A DNA stretch of 64,000 nt, taken from the NCBI GenBank assembly GCA_947454105.1, contig CANGIP010000002.1, positions 217,857 to 281,856 of the forward strand, written 5' to 3'. This document shows positions 26,249 through 35,530 of this stretch, in pieces. The stretch is from Actinomycetota bacterium. Its GTDB lineage: Bacteria; Actinomycetota; Acidimicrobiia; Acidimicrobiales; Ilumatobacteraceae. Numbering within the stretch: the first letter of the stretch is position 1; each line of letters begins with the position of its first letter. A program made the position numbers and the translations under genes. A model generated the notes under the pieces. The model was not told the DNA's origin. It searched no databases and saw only the letters and a program-made list of their open reading frames with translations.

Positions 26249-27217
26249 TTATGCGCCGTTGATGGCTCGGCGAATTTCTTCGACGATGCCACATTGCACC
26301 ATGTCGGAGGCAACTTTGATGCCATTGACCATCGCTCGAGCCGATGATGAACCATGGGAAATGATGCACACACCATCAACACCGAGCAGGATCGCCCCGC
26401 CCGTACTCTCGGGATCGACACTTTCGTACAAAGGCAACAACGCTGGAAATAATGCGTCGGCGTGGGGTTTGTATTCTTCTTTAGCTGCGAAAGCCGCCAT
26501 CAAAGCCTTGATCAGCGTTTTCATTCCGCCTTCAAGAGTTTTCAAAACAACGTTGCCAGTGAAACCGTCGGTCACCACAACATCAACATTGTCTGACATC
26601 ACGTCGCGACCCTCAACATTGCCAATGAAATTGATTCCGGTTGCATTCAGCAATAATTCATAGGCCTCTTTACGAAGCGTGTCACCTTTGCCAGGCTCTT
26701 CACCGATCGACAGCAACCCGACTCTCGGGTTTTCAACGCCGTAACGATGATGTGAATACACCGAACCCATAATTGCGAATTGCACGAGCCATTCGGCCTG
26801 AACTTCAGCGTTAGCACCTGCATCAAGCAAAACCGTCGGACGTCCACCCGGAACCGGAATGGGTGTTGCGATCGCTGGGCGATTGACATTTTTGATGCGA
26901 CCCATACGCAACAACGCTGAGGCCATCGTGGCTCCGGTATTGCCTGCAGAAATCATCGCCGATGCTTTGCCATCACGCACTGCTTCAGCAGCGCGAACGA
27001 GAGTTGAATCTTTCTTGCGACGAACTCCAGAGGCCGGGTCGTCGCCCATCTCGATGACTTCAGACGCAACAATCAGATCAAGATCGCCGATTCCTTCAAG
27101 ACCTTCGGGGCCGACAAGAACAATGGGGATACCAAGTTCAGCGGCTTGCAATGCTCCAGCAACGATTTGGCTTGGGGCAAAATCGCCGCCCATGGCGTCG
27201 ACGGCGATGGGCAACAT
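26249..27217 (-). CDS. plsX: Phosphate acyltransferase PlsX
   Basis: Makes acyl-phosphate from acyl-ACP for phosphatidic acid synthesis. The 322-residue protein has IAVDAMGGDFAP at its start, ISAGNTGATMASALLRMGRI, RPTVLLDAGANAEV, VGLLSIGEEPGKG, NFIGNVEGRDVM and VVVTDGFTGNVVLKTLEG. I chose ATG 27217 (MLPIAVDAMGGD), which is the usual start; the open frame to 27280 would run into rpmF. The order rpmF-plsX-acpP is standard. Confidence 0.95.
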   Translation of the reverse strand: MLPIAVDAMGGDFAPSQIVAGALQAAELGIPIVLVGPEGLEGIGDLDLIVASEVIEMGDDPASGVRRKKDSTLVRAAEAVRDGKASAMISAGNTGATMASALLRMGRIKNVNRPAIATPIPVPGGRPTVLLDAGANAEVQAEWLVQFAIMGSVYSHHRYGVENPRVGLLSIGEEPGKGDTLRKEAYELLLNATGINFIGNVEGRDVMSDNVDVVVTDGFTGNVVLKTLEGGMKTLIKALMAAFAAKEEYKPHADALFPALLPLYESVDPESTGGAILLGVDGVCIISHGSSSARAMVNGIKVASDMVQCGIVEEIRRAINGA

Positions 27218-27240
27218 AACAATCTCAGACGATGTCTGAA

Positions 27241-27417
27241 TCAGACTTCGATAGCAACGCGGTTCTTGTACCAGCCACATGCCTTACACACGGTGTGGGG
27301 CAACTTGGCTGAACCACAACGCGGGCACAAGCTACGCGACGGAGCTTCAAGCTTCCAGGCTCCAGCCTGATGACTGTGACCCTTCATTTTCGATTTTTTT
27401 CTTTTCGGAACGGCCAC
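27241..27417 (-). CDS. rpmF: 50S ribosomal protein L32
   Basis: A 58-residue protein, GTG start at 27417. It has the L32 opening AVPKRKKSKMKGHSHQA and a zinc ribbon CPRCGSAKLPHTVCKACGWY with two CxxC pairs, so this is the zinc-containing form. The ending KNRVAIEV is typical. It is placed between the DUF177 gene and plsX. Confidence 0.95.
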   Translation of the reverse strand: MAVPKRKKSKMKGHSHQAGAWKLEAPSRSLCPRCGSAKLPHTVCKACGWYKNRVAIEV

Positions 27418-27521
27418 GGCGCACTTCTCCTCGTAATAGCCCTTTGAGATTAGCGGTATTCAGCCGAGATCCCCACCCCCATCAGGCAACTCTCTCGGAG
27501 ATCTCTCAATTATTCGGCGAA

Positions 27522-28034
27522 TTATTCGGGTAACTGGTCCCGCAGGGCATCAAGAGCAGCCCAGCGGGAGTCAATAATCGGGGCGGCACAGCCACAATTC
27601 TCAACATTGAAGTCCACCCCGCAGGTCGGACAGAGCCCTGCACAGTCGATTCGGCACAACGGAGCGTCAGGGAGTTCGATCAAGACCGTTTCGCGCACCA
27701 TGGGAGCCAGGTCAATCTGGTCGTTATGAATCGCAAAGGCATCAGGGTCGGTGACCACGAGTTGATAGAGCTCGTGAACCTCAATATGCAGCACCGAACC
27801 CACTGGTTGCAGGCATCGCCGACATTCACCATGAAATTCAGCCTCAATGTGGCCATTGACGACAATCCCATCCGACAGGCTTTCGCATTGGACTTCAACT
27901 GTGATTTCGGTACCAGGAACTAAGCGCTGATCGTCAATGTCGAGGACGCTCGGCAATATCGAAATTTCAACCTCTTTGGCCGTCCCGGGACGCCGCAGCA
28001 TCTCGAGGGCATTGACCAAAAGTGGGTTTCTCAC
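27522..28034 (-). CDS. DUF177 (YceD) family protein
   Basis: A 170-residue protein of the YceD/DUF177 family, almost always encoded just upstream of rpmF. In plants and E. coli, members are linked to 23S rRNA accumulation. It has VQCESLSDGIVVNGHIEAEFHGECRRCLQPV, then CAGLCPTCGVDFN, a pattern of paired cysteines that may bind zinc. It overlaps the coiled-coil gene upstream by four bases. Confidence 0.88.
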   Translation of the reverse strand: MRNPLLVNALEMLRRPGTAKEVEISILPSVLDIDDQRLVPGTEITVEVQCESLSDGIVVNGHIEAEFHGECRRCLQPVGSVLHIEVHELYQLVVTDPDAFAIHNDQIDLAPMVRETVLIELPDAPLCRIDCAGLCPTCGVDFNVENCGCAAPIIDSRWAALDALRDQLPE

Positions 28035-28651
28035 CGGCCGGAAGTGTTGTCTTGATCGAAGAAAATCGCCCCAGAATCATCTGAATACGACTCAACGACG
28101 GATTCGTCATTCAGCGAAAGCGAGCCTTCTTCTTGACGTTCACCGATTGCCAAACGGCGTCGACCGGTCGCAACCGTCTTCACCAATTTGTCAAGAAGAA
28201 TCTCAAAACTGGCGAGGCGTTGATCGAGGAAATCTTCCATCTCGTTCTTGACGCGACGAGCGTCATCGTCGGCGGCTTCAGCAATTTGGCGAGCACGTTG
28301 TTCGGCGGCACGCACGACTTCGGCACGCTGCACGAAACGCTCAGCTTGAACCTTGGCTGCTTCGATGACTTCATCAGCCTCACGGCGAGTACGTGCGATG
28401 AATTCATCGCGTTCTTTCATCATCCAACGGGCTTGACGCAATTCATCGGGCAAACGATGCAAAGCCTCTTCGAGAATCTCAATGATTTCGTCGCGGTCAA
28501 TACGTGGCGTTGAAGACAACGGCATATTTGGTGCGGTCGCGATGATGTCGATGGCCCGGCGCAACAAAACGCCTGAATCACCGATCTGCTCATTAACCCC
28601 GCGGTCATATGAGCCGGTGTCGTCATCAAAATCGTCGAAATCTGGTTTCAT
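28031..28651 (-). CDS. Coiled-coil protein resembling Rv2927c / DivIVA-like
   Basis: A 206-residue soluble protein. Its middle (about residues 75-150) is a charged coiled coil rich in Ala, Arg and Glu (ARTRREADEVIEAAKVQAE, RQIAEAADDDARRVKNEME). The termini are acidic and disordered-looking. Actinomycetota carry a similar protein beside coaD, and it resembles DivIVA and ATP-synthase b subunits only through the helix. The role is not established. It overlaps both neighbours by four bases, so it is translationally coupled to coaD and DUF177. Confidence 0.75.
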   Translation of the reverse strand: MKPDFDDFDDDTGSYDRGVNEQIGDSGVLLRRAIDIIATAPNMPLSSTPRIDRDEIIEILEEALHRLPDELRQARWMMKERDEFIARTRREADEVIEAAKVQAERFVQRAEVVRAAEQRARQIAEAADDDARRVKNEMEDFLDQRLASFEILLDKLVKTVATGRRRLAIGERQEEGSLSLNDESVVESYSDDSGAIFFDQDNTSGR

Positions 28652-29181
28652 GAGCTTCTTTCAGAGCTGGGTCGGTGATCTGCCGCAGGCTCTCCAAAGA
28701 TACCCGCCAGAGCAGTGGCGACTGGGGCAGGAACCAAATGGCTGACCTGTCCGCGATGCTGGGCGATATCGCGGATAAACCGACTACTGATGAAGGACTG
28801 ACTGGGACGACACGGCAAATACACCGTACGCACGCCTGATACCGAGTAATTAGTGTGAGCCATTTGCTGCTCAACCTCAAAGTCTCCAGGTGTGCGCAGA
28901 CCTTTCACAATGAAATTGACCTGCTCGGCTCGAGCGGCGTCAACGGCCAAACCAGGATGCGCAGCCACCCTCACAGTGGGTAAATGGCTGACACAAGCCC
29001 GAACAATCTCAACGCGGCGATCGAGATCAATGAGCCCACTCGGCTTTTGCGGGTTATGCATCACGGCGATGACAACGGAACCAAAGAGTTCAACCGACTG
29101 TTCCACGACATCTAAATGGCCGTTGTGAAACGGGTCAAAACTGCCCGGATACAGAGCCGTGAGAGCAGATGAAGCAACCAT
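28648..29181 (-). CDS. coaD: Phosphopantetheine adenylyltransferase
   Basis: Transfers AMP to 4'-phosphopantetheine, the penultimate step of coenzyme A synthesis. The 177-residue nucleotidyltransferase has LYPGSFDPFHNGHLDVV (HxGH-type site), VNFIVKGLRTPGDFEVE and the ISSRFIRDIAQHRGQV loop near the C-terminus. It lies 21 bases after rsmD, the common actinobacterial pair. The last 20 residues (FGEPAADHRPSSERSS) are extra. Confidence 0.95.
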   Translation of the reverse strand: MVASSALTALYPGSFDPFHNGHLDVVEQSVELFGSVVIAVMHNPQKPSGLIDLDRRVEIVRACVSHLPTVRVAAHPGLAVDAARAEQVNFIVKGLRTPGDFEVEQQMAHTNYSVSGVRTVYLPCRPSQSFISSRFIRDIAQHRGQVSHLVPAPVATALAGIFGEPAADHRPSSERSS

Positions 29182-29202
29182 GCAGTTCTTACGGTAGCGG
29201 TT

Positions 29203-29739
29203 TTAGTCATCGGTGCGTTGCAAAAACGCCACCCACGCTCGCCCGTATCGTTTTGAACGGATGACTTCCCAGCCTTCGGGCGGCTGGATTTCTCGGCCAC
29301 TTTCGGTGACCACTACCCCACCTGGTGCAATGACAAGGTTGAGAACTGTCAAGAGGTCGGCCCAACGATCGAAGTCGTATGGTGGATCAGCCAAGACCAA
29401 GTCGACATTGCGCAGTGCGACAACATTTGTCATGACATCGCCCGACAAAACTGTCGAGTTATCGGTGAGTTGCAGCGTCTTAATGTTGTGACGAATCGAG
29501 TCGAGAGCTTTGCGGTCTCGTTCAAGAAACGCACACGAGGCCGCCCCACGCGACAATGCCTCAATGCCCAGTGCCCCGCTTCCGGCAAAGAGATCAACAA
29601 CCTTGGCGCCTTCAACCGCACCGAGACTGACCAACGAATTAAACGTGGCTTCACGTGCACGATCTGTTGTAGGGCGAGTGCCTTCACCTTCGGGGGCAAC
29701 GATGGGTCGACCTCGCAAGGTTCCGGCAACTACACGCAT
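29203..29739 (-). CDS. rsmD: 16S rRNA (guanine966-N2)-methyltransferase RsmD
   Basis: SAM-dependent methyltransferase acting on G966 of 16S rRNA. The 178-residue protein has MRVVAGTLRGRPIVAPEG, RPTTDRAREATFNSL, the SAM motif VVDLFAGSGALGIEALSRGA and the catalytic LVLADPPYDF. It is divergent from the zinc-ribbon gene with 27 bases between, and starts the rsmD-coaD unit. recG, its usual upstream neighbour, is 3.6 kb away behind an insert on the other strand. Confidence 0.95.
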   Translation of the reverse strand: MRVVAGTLRGRPIVAPEGEGTRPTTDRAREATFNSLVSLGAVEGAKVVDLFAGSGALGIEALSRGAASCAFLERDRKALDSIRHNIKTLQLTDNSTVLSGDVMTNVVALRNVDLVLADPPYDFDRWADLLTVLNLVIAPGGVVVTESGREIQPPEGWEVIRSKRYGRAWVAFLQRTDD

Positions 29740-29766
29740 GCCTACATATTACGGCAGACTGTGCGG

Positions 29767-29943
29767 GTGACTCCCGAGGCGGAAATCGTGTGTGTTGACT
29801 GTGGTGGTCGTTGCTACCTGACGTCATATCCACCCGAAGATGGGTTGTGGTTTCCGGGCGACATCGTGACATATAAATGTCGCGATTGCTTAGATCGTTG
29901 GGATTTGGTGCTTCCCGAAGAGGACAACGACCTTGATCGGTGA
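29767..29943 (+). CDS. Small zinc-ribbon protein
   Basis: A 58-residue acidic protein with two cysteine pairs, IVCVDCGGRCYL and YKCRDCLDRWDL, the spacing of a single zinc ribbon. Starts at GTG 29767 or GTG 29761 are possible; the longer open frame from 29470 lies inside rsmD and is rejected. The stop overlaps the first codons of the large membrane protein, so the two may be cotranscribed. No specific family recognised. Confidence 0.6.
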   Translation: MTPEAEIVCVDCGGRCYLTSYPPEDGLWFPGDIVTYKCRDCLDRWDLVLPEEDNDLDR

Positions 29944-32900
29944 TTGTTGGCGACGCTGGAGGCGGACAGATCGCTCACTCACTGTTTTGACATTTGGAGT
30001 GTTGCTGTATTTGGTGCGAGTGCTTGGACCAGGTTGGAGAAAGGGTTTCCCTTCTTTCTTCCCAGACTCTGCGTCATATTTAAAGGTCGCCAAACTCGGA
30101 CCCTTGAGTCCTTCGTTTTGGTTTACCGAGCGACCAGTTGGTGTCCCGTTGTTGATGTGGTTGAGTGCGTTCAATACACGAGCATTCATACTGCTTCAAA
30201 CCACACTTTTTGCGGTTTCAGTGGCATTCTTATGTCAAACGATCTTGCGCACATTGAAAGTACGACCACTTGCATGGTTGGCATGCGCAGCTATCGCTGC
30301 CGTTGCGATAGCGCCGAAATTTGGAGTCTGGAATCTTGAAGTTCTGAGCGAATCACTCGGAATGTCACTTTCGATCATCGCTCTCACTTGTTGGCTCCGA
30401 GCATCTCAAGCATTCACCGCAAGCCGAATGTGGATTGCAACCTTAACGACCGTCGCGTGGATGTTGGTGCGTGATTCACACGGCATTCCCGTCCTAATTC
30501 TTGCAGTTGGCCTCGCTGTGATTGCTTGGCGAATGAGCGACAAAGCAATCCGATCAACGTTGCTCAAATGTCTCGGCGTGATGCTGTTGACTTTTTCATA
30601 TATTTCAGTGTCACAAGCGGTGAGTAATCGCAATCAATATCCACTCATGAATAACGTTGGATTGCGAATCTTGCCCGATCAAGAAATGACTAAAAATTTC
30701 GTTGACCGTGGAATGCCGACCAATGAGACGTTGGCGGGCCGTTCTGGACACAATACGTGGGACGACGGAGAAGTCTTTTTGCAATCAGCAGACCTTGCTG
30801 AATTTCGGAATTGGGTGAATGGTTCCGGACAAAACGATCAACTTTTGTCGCTCGCCATCGACGCACCGTTCTGGATTGACGTCATGCAAAAAGAGTTGCC
30901 AGTATCTCTCGCCTATGACTTCCACGACTATGACCGATTCCAGACTCTTCAACGATTACCTTCTCGGACGTTCGGCTTTGAGTCGCCACGAACGACTAGC
31001 GACTTACTACTTTGGCTGATCACCGCCGTTGCTGCGATTCTTGCGCTTTTCTATTTTCCGAAGACTCGAAAACTGGCGGTGTTCTCAACGATCGGATTGA
31101 TCGCGGCCCTTATTGAAATGTACGCATCAATCGCTGGCGATGCAGTTGAAGTTCAACGACACCTCATTGGTCCTTTCTTGCGAATCTTTGTCATCGTCAT
31201 CTTGGTAACTGCGTTAGCAGTGGAAATGATCTACCTCAGTTTCAAGAATCAAAAAGCTTCCGTAGTTGTTGAGGCGATCAGCGACAAACCGCAAACTCGG
31301 TTTGGGGCCGCCTTCACTCAATCAGCGCTCGCAATCATTGGTCTAGGTGCCCTGATTTCCATCGAACATCGTTCTCAAGACTTTGACCCGCAATACACCA
31401 AGACAATTGTCGAACGTGCCGCGAAATTTGGTGGGACGTATTATCAAAATGGAATTCACAACAAGGGTCCGCTCGAAACAGCCCTGTATGACTCTGTGCG
31501 ACTCTTTACTTCGCACGGCAGTTATTGGTTCGGCATTGCGTTCTACGTCTTAGTAATTTCAGCACTGCTTTCGGTAGCCGTCGCCGCGGTGGCCCGAATT
31601 TCAGGTGCAACAAAAACTATCGCCCTGAGTGCTGCGGTTTTAGTCTTCTTGCACTTCACCATTTCTTCAAGTGACTATACGGGAGTCATTTACAGCCGAA
31701 ATATGACGACTTGCGCGGTCGCCATCGTCTTCGCCTTAATGTGGTGGCCTCGTGCTTGGTCAAGCTCGCGCCGCAGTCAATTGACCTTCGTGTGCTCGTT
31801 CATTGTTCTTGGACTTGCTGTTCAAACTCTCTTAACAACACTCTTTGCCGCCATGGTTGTCGGCGTCGCATTAATCATTCATCGGCGTCGTGCAGTTCAA
31901 ATTGAACGACCAATCATTGTCGCTATCGCAACATTTTCCACAACAATATTGACCGCACCAGCATGGTATTTGCTTCGTGGATCGCTCAATGAATTCTGGT
32001 CTGGGTGGTGGACTTACGCAGGATTTATGAGCGCCGGCACCGGACGTAGCTTTGTCAACCAACTTGGTCTCGGCTGGACAGAATTCGTTGGTTATTACCA
32101 AGACCGACCCCTCATGCTTCTACTCGCCGTTGGATTCGTTTTTACTACCTGGCTCAGTTGGAATGCGTTAGAAAGATTCCAAAGAATCATGCACATCGCA
32201 TTGATCTTCTGGTTTGGTGCTGGGTGGATTGAACTCATTCTTGGGCAACGGTATTCAAGTCATTATTTCTCAGTATTAGCAGTCCCAAGCGTTTTTATGG
32301 GCGCAATCTTGTCGTCCCAACTCGGACTCGTCATCGCACATCGTAAAAAGGACCAAGGCTCCCTCGACCACGAGAAAGTTCGATACGCGTTACCCATAGC
32401 GACTGCAATCGTCGTGTTGTTCTCTCAATGTTCTGATCTTTTTTGGACTGGCACCGAACAACTTGGCGTATTTACAACATTCAGTCATTATGAAGAACAA
32501 CGAAACCAAAACCAAGGTGGCGAAGGGCGTACAACTCGTGCTGTCATTGATTTGGTCTCGCATCACGGTGATCCATTGCTCGCCTGGACCATGTATCCAT
32601 GGACTTACCTTGAGCACGATCGAGTACCTGCAACTCGGTTTAGTTGGAAATCTTTTATGGTCGGCGAAATTTACTTAGGAAAGACGTCACCGAAATATGT
32701 CCTGCCAGAGACATGGAACTGGTTTGCTCAAGATATGCAACAGGCTCAGCCCAAGGTATACGTGCGACCGAAAGAAACTCTTCTCAACGAGCAAACCCCA
32801 TTTGCTCAGTACGTTGCAACAAATTTCACGACTGTTTATGACGGCAACTCAATGGAAATAGGCCTCAACAAAGACACATGGTCCAATTTGATGACTACTC

Positions 32901-33346
32901 CCACTCAGTCAATGGAGATCAACCAAGACAAAATCTTTAGTGAAACTTCGCCATTTGTTTTGTCAAATACGAATTGTGTTCGTATCTCAGGAACTTTAAA
33001 ATCGTCCGACCAAAATGAAGAGTCCTCAATCATCTTCAATTTGTCCGACCCCACCGCTGCATACGAAAATGTGCATCTGGCATTATCTGCGACACAGGCA
33101 TCGTCATCTAGCGACAACGTTGAATTTGCCAGCAAAGACATCGAACCCAACAACACTTCTTCTCTTGATTTCTTGGTCATTGTGGGTTCGCATTCGGCGG
33201 TCCTCGTCGTTGATAGCAAGGTCGTGGCAGGTACACGCACGGGAGATCAAGCGCAGTTATCGGTTGCCCTCAAGTCAGGCCAGCCAATTTTGAGCAATCT
33301 ACGCATTGACACATCTCCAAAATTAGATGGTTGTTCTAACTCTTAA
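29933..33346 (+). CDS. Giant membrane protein, two tandem GT-C-like modules plus C-terminal beta domain
   Basis: A 1137-residue polytopic protein. Module 1 (about residues 10-470) has a first external loop with FFPDSASYL (Asp45) and TERPVGVP (Glu66), then many helices. Module 2 begins with its own external loop, FDPQYTKTIVERAAKF then NGIHNKGPLETALYD (near residue 506). This reads like the first loop of a GT-C glycosyltransferase using polyprenyl-phosphate sugars. More helices follow, then a soluble part with WTMYPWTYLEH, and a final Ser/Thr-rich beta-like domain (about residues 1000-1137). The TTG 29933 start is uncertain. By eye it is more A+T-rich than its neighbours. Probably envelope glycan assembly; substrate unknown. 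Confidence 0.75.
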   Translation: MIGDCWRRWRRTDRSLTVLTFGVLLYLVRVLGPGWRKGFPSFFPDSASYLKVAKLGPLSPSFWFTERPVGVPLLMWLSAFNTRAFILLQTTLFAVSVAFLCQTILRTLKVRPLAWLACAAIAAVAIAPKFGVWNLEVLSESLGMSLSIIALTCWLRASQAFTASRMWIATLTTVAWMLVRDSHGIPVLILAVGLAVIAWRMSDKAIRSTLLKCLGVMLLTFSYISVSQAVSNRNQYPLMNNVGLRILPDQEMTKNFVDRGMPTNETLAGRSGHNTWDDGEVFLQSADLAEFRNWVNGSGQNDQLLSLAIDAPFWIDVMQKELPVSLAYDFHDYDRFQTLQRLPSRTFGFESPRTTSDLLLWLITAVAAILALFYFPKTRKLAVFSTIGLIAALIEMYASIAGDAVEVQRHLIGPFLRIFVIVILVTALAVEMIYLSFKNQKASVVVEAISDKPQTRFGAAFTQSALAIIGLGALISIEHRSQDFDPQYTKTIVERAAKFGGTYYQNGIHNKGPLETALYDSVRLFTSHGSYWFGIAFYVLVISALLSVAVAAVARISGATKTIALSAAVLVFLHFTISSSDYTGVIYSRNMTTCAVAIVFALMWWPRAWSSSRRSQLTFVCSFIVLGLAVQTLLTTLFAAMVVGVALIIHRRRAVQIERPIIVAIATFSTTILTAPAWYLLRGSLNEFWSGWWTYAGFMSAGTGRSFVNQLGLGWTEFVGYYQDRPLMLLLAVGFVFTTWLSWNALERFQRIMHIALIFWFGAGWIELILGQRYSSHYFSVLAVPSVFMGAILSSQLGLVIAHRKKDQGSLDHEKVRYALPIATAIVVLFSQCSDLFWTGTEQLGVFTTFSHYEEQRNQNQGGEGRTTRAVIDLVSHHGDPLLAWTMYPWTYLEHDRVPATRFSWKSFMVGEIYLGKTSPKYVLPETWNWFAQDMQQAQPKVYVRPKETLLNEQTPFAQYVATNFTTVYDGNSMEIGLNKDTWSNLMTTPTQSMEINQDKIFSETSPFVLSNTNCVRISGTLKSSDQNEESSIIFNLSDPTAAYENVHLALSATQASSSSDNVEFASKDIEPNNTSSLDFLVIVGSHSAVLVVDSKVVAGTRTGDQAQLSVALKSGQPILSNLRIDTSPKLDGCSNS

Positions 33347-35519
33347 AGAGAAACTCTTCGTCTTCGGGACGAAGGAACATCGAAAGCTCTGCTCGAAGCT
33401 CGGGTTGCTTTGACAAAGTGATATCTGGGTCAACAATTTCATAGGCAGCTTCACGCGCCAACTCAACTAATTCGCGATCGCGTCGCAACGACGCCAACTT
33501 GAGGTCGCTACGACCTTTTTGTTCTTTGTTCATCAACGTGCCTTCACCGCGCAATTCAAGGTCGGCTTCGGCCAGGTAGAAACCGTCGTCTGATTCAACC
33601 AATGCCTCGATACGTGGATTCGCTTCGGGCACCAAAATGTCATCGGTTTCTTTGATTGATGTCACCAACCAACAACGCGACGCGTGCACACCGCGTCCGA
33701 CTCGACCACGCAATTGATGAAGCTGAGCGATGCCAAAGCGATCGGCATCCAAAATCACCATGATCGTGGCGTTTGTAACGTCGACACCAACTTCGATCAC
33801 CGTTGTTGCAACGAGCACATCGGTTTCGCCAGTACGAAATGCGTCCATGACCGACTCTTTTTCGGCCGATGACATTCGTCCGTGAAGTAAAGCCAGACGA
33901 AGGCCCTTCAGTTCGTCAAAGGCCAGCCGCGCGATTGTTTCTTCGGCCGACGCAACTTCAAGTTTTTCGCTCTCCTCAATGAGAGGGCACACGATGTACG
34001 CCTGGCGTCCAGCAGCAACTTCGGCACGCACATCTGCCCACACTTCTGCTTCTTCGTCATCACCTAATGCGTGTTTGGTCACAATTGGTGTACGCCCTGG
34101 AGGCTTTTGATCAAGAACACTGACATCAAGATCGCCGTACACGGTCATTGCCGCGGTACGGGGTATCGGAGTTGCGGTCATAACTAGAACGTCGGGCACT
34201 GCCCCACCATTTTCGCCCTTGTCGCGCAAAGCCGCTCGTTGCTCAACACCGAATCGGTGTTGTTCGTCAACGACAACAACACCGAGACTATGAAACTGCA
34301 CCGAATCTTGAATCAGCGCATGAGTGCCAATCGCGATATCGATACTTCCGTCGGCGAGACCTGCAATGACATCGCGACGCCGTTCGGCTGTCACGCTGCT
34401 CGTCAATAATTCGACTCGCACTTCACGCTCACCAAACAAATTGTCAGTTGCCGGAATGTGCAGCCCGGCTAACAATTTTCGAATGCCAACTGCATGCTGT
34501 TCGGCCAAGACTTCTGTTGGTGCCATCAGTGCACCTTGATGTCCGCCTTGCACAGCCGCCAACATCGCTGAAACCGCAACAATCGTTTTGCCGGCGCCTA
34601 CATCACCTTGCAGCAATCGATGCATCGGATGCGGGCTTGCCAGGTCGGCTTCGATTTCAGCAATGACTCGATGCTGCGCTTGGGTCAATTCATACGGCAG
34701 GTGCTGATAGAAGCGTGCAACAAGTTGTCCGTTGACCTTGTGCTGAATTCCAATGGAGTCGCGTTCAATCAATCGCTTACGCATCACCAAAACCAATTGC
34801 ACGCGCAGTAACTCGTCAAATGCCAAACGCCGACGCGCCATTTCTTTCTCGGCAAAAGTCTCTGGGATATGGATTCCGAATAACGCGTCTTGACGATCCA
34901 TCAGTTTGTATTTCTTACGCATTGCTTTTGGTAGCGGATCGCTGATTCCACGTGCCCGACACCGATTCAATGTTTCGTCAATTGATTTCAGCACCACCCA
35001 CGATGGCAAATCAATTTTTTCGCTCTGCGGATATACCGCAACAATGGGGCGTGGTCGCTCATCGGGATCGCCCAGCACATCAACCGTGGGATTGGCCATT
35101 TGTTTCGTGCCATTGAAAGAACCAAGTCGGCCGAAGACCGCAACGTACGATCCAACTTTCAATTGACGTTCACGCCACGGTTGATTAAAGAACACAATCG
35201 ACAAACGTCCGCTCTCATCAGCAATCGTGGCAGTGACCCGCGACGGGCCACGACGTGCCCCTTTAGGCGGACTCGTCACCGAACGCACTTCACCGATCAC
35301 TAGTGAATCTGTACCTTCAATGGCACTAGCGATTGTTGCTTCTTTGGTGCGGTCAATCCAGCGACGCGGATAATGCGTGAGCAACTCGAGCAAGTTTTCA
35401 ACACCGAATTTGGCGAAACTTTCCGATCGCTTACCAGCGCCCACAGATTTGAGTCGCGTCATGGGCATGCGCGATAACTCAGAAAAAGAAATGGGACCGG
35501 CGAGAGCGGATTCAGTCAC
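33336..35519 (-). CDS. recG: ATP-dependent DNA helicase RecG
   Basis: Reverses stalled forks and migrates branched DNA. The 727-residue protein has an N-terminal wedge/OB domain, Walker A LLQGDVGAGKTIVAV, the DEQH box VVVDEQHRFGVEQR, MTATPIPRTAAMTVYGDLD, and motif VI region QLRGRVGRGVHASRC. It converges on the large membrane protein gene, with an 11-base overlap of the 3' ends. It lies 11 bases downstream of the fakA-like gene. Confidence 0.96.
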   Translation of the reverse strand: MTESALAGPISFSELSRMPMTRLKSVGAGKRSESFAKFGVENLLELLTHYPRRWIDRTKEATIASAIEGTDSLVIGEVRSVTSPPKGARRGPSRVTATIADESGRLSIVFFNQPWRERQLKVGSYVAVFGRLGSFNGTKQMANPTVDVLGDPDERPRPIVAVYPQSEKIDLPSWVVLKSIDETLNRCRARGISDPLPKAMRKKYKLMDRQDALFGIHIPETFAEKEMARRRLAFDELLRVQLVLVMRKRLIERDSIGIQHKVNGQLVARFYQHLPYELTQAQHRVIAEIEADLASPHPMHRLLQGDVGAGKTIVAVSAMLAAVQGGHQGALMAPTEVLAEQHAVGIRKLLAGLHIPATDNLFGEREVRVELLTSSVTAERRRDVIAGLADGSIDIAIGTHALIQDSVQFHSLGVVVVDEQHRFGVEQRAALRDKGENGGAVPDVLVMTATPIPRTAAMTVYGDLDVSVLDQKPPGRTPIVTKHALGDDEEAEVWADVRAEVAAGRQAYIVCPLIEESEKLEVASAEETIARLAFDELKGLRLALLHGRMSSAEKESVMDAFRTGETDVLVATTVIEVGVDVTNATIMVILDADRFGIAQLHQLRGRVGRGVHASRCWLVTSIKETDDILVPEANPRIEALVESDDGFYLAEADLELRGEGTLMNKEQKGRSDLKLASLRRDRELVELAREAAYEIVDPDITLSKQPELRAELSMFLRPEDEEFLFKS

Positions 35520-35530
35520 TCGTCACCGCG

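Noticed and set aside
29470..29766. Longer version of the zinc-ribbon gene starting at 29470
   Set aside because: The upstream part is antisense to conserved rsmD motifs and shows no domain; starts at 29761/29767 fit better.
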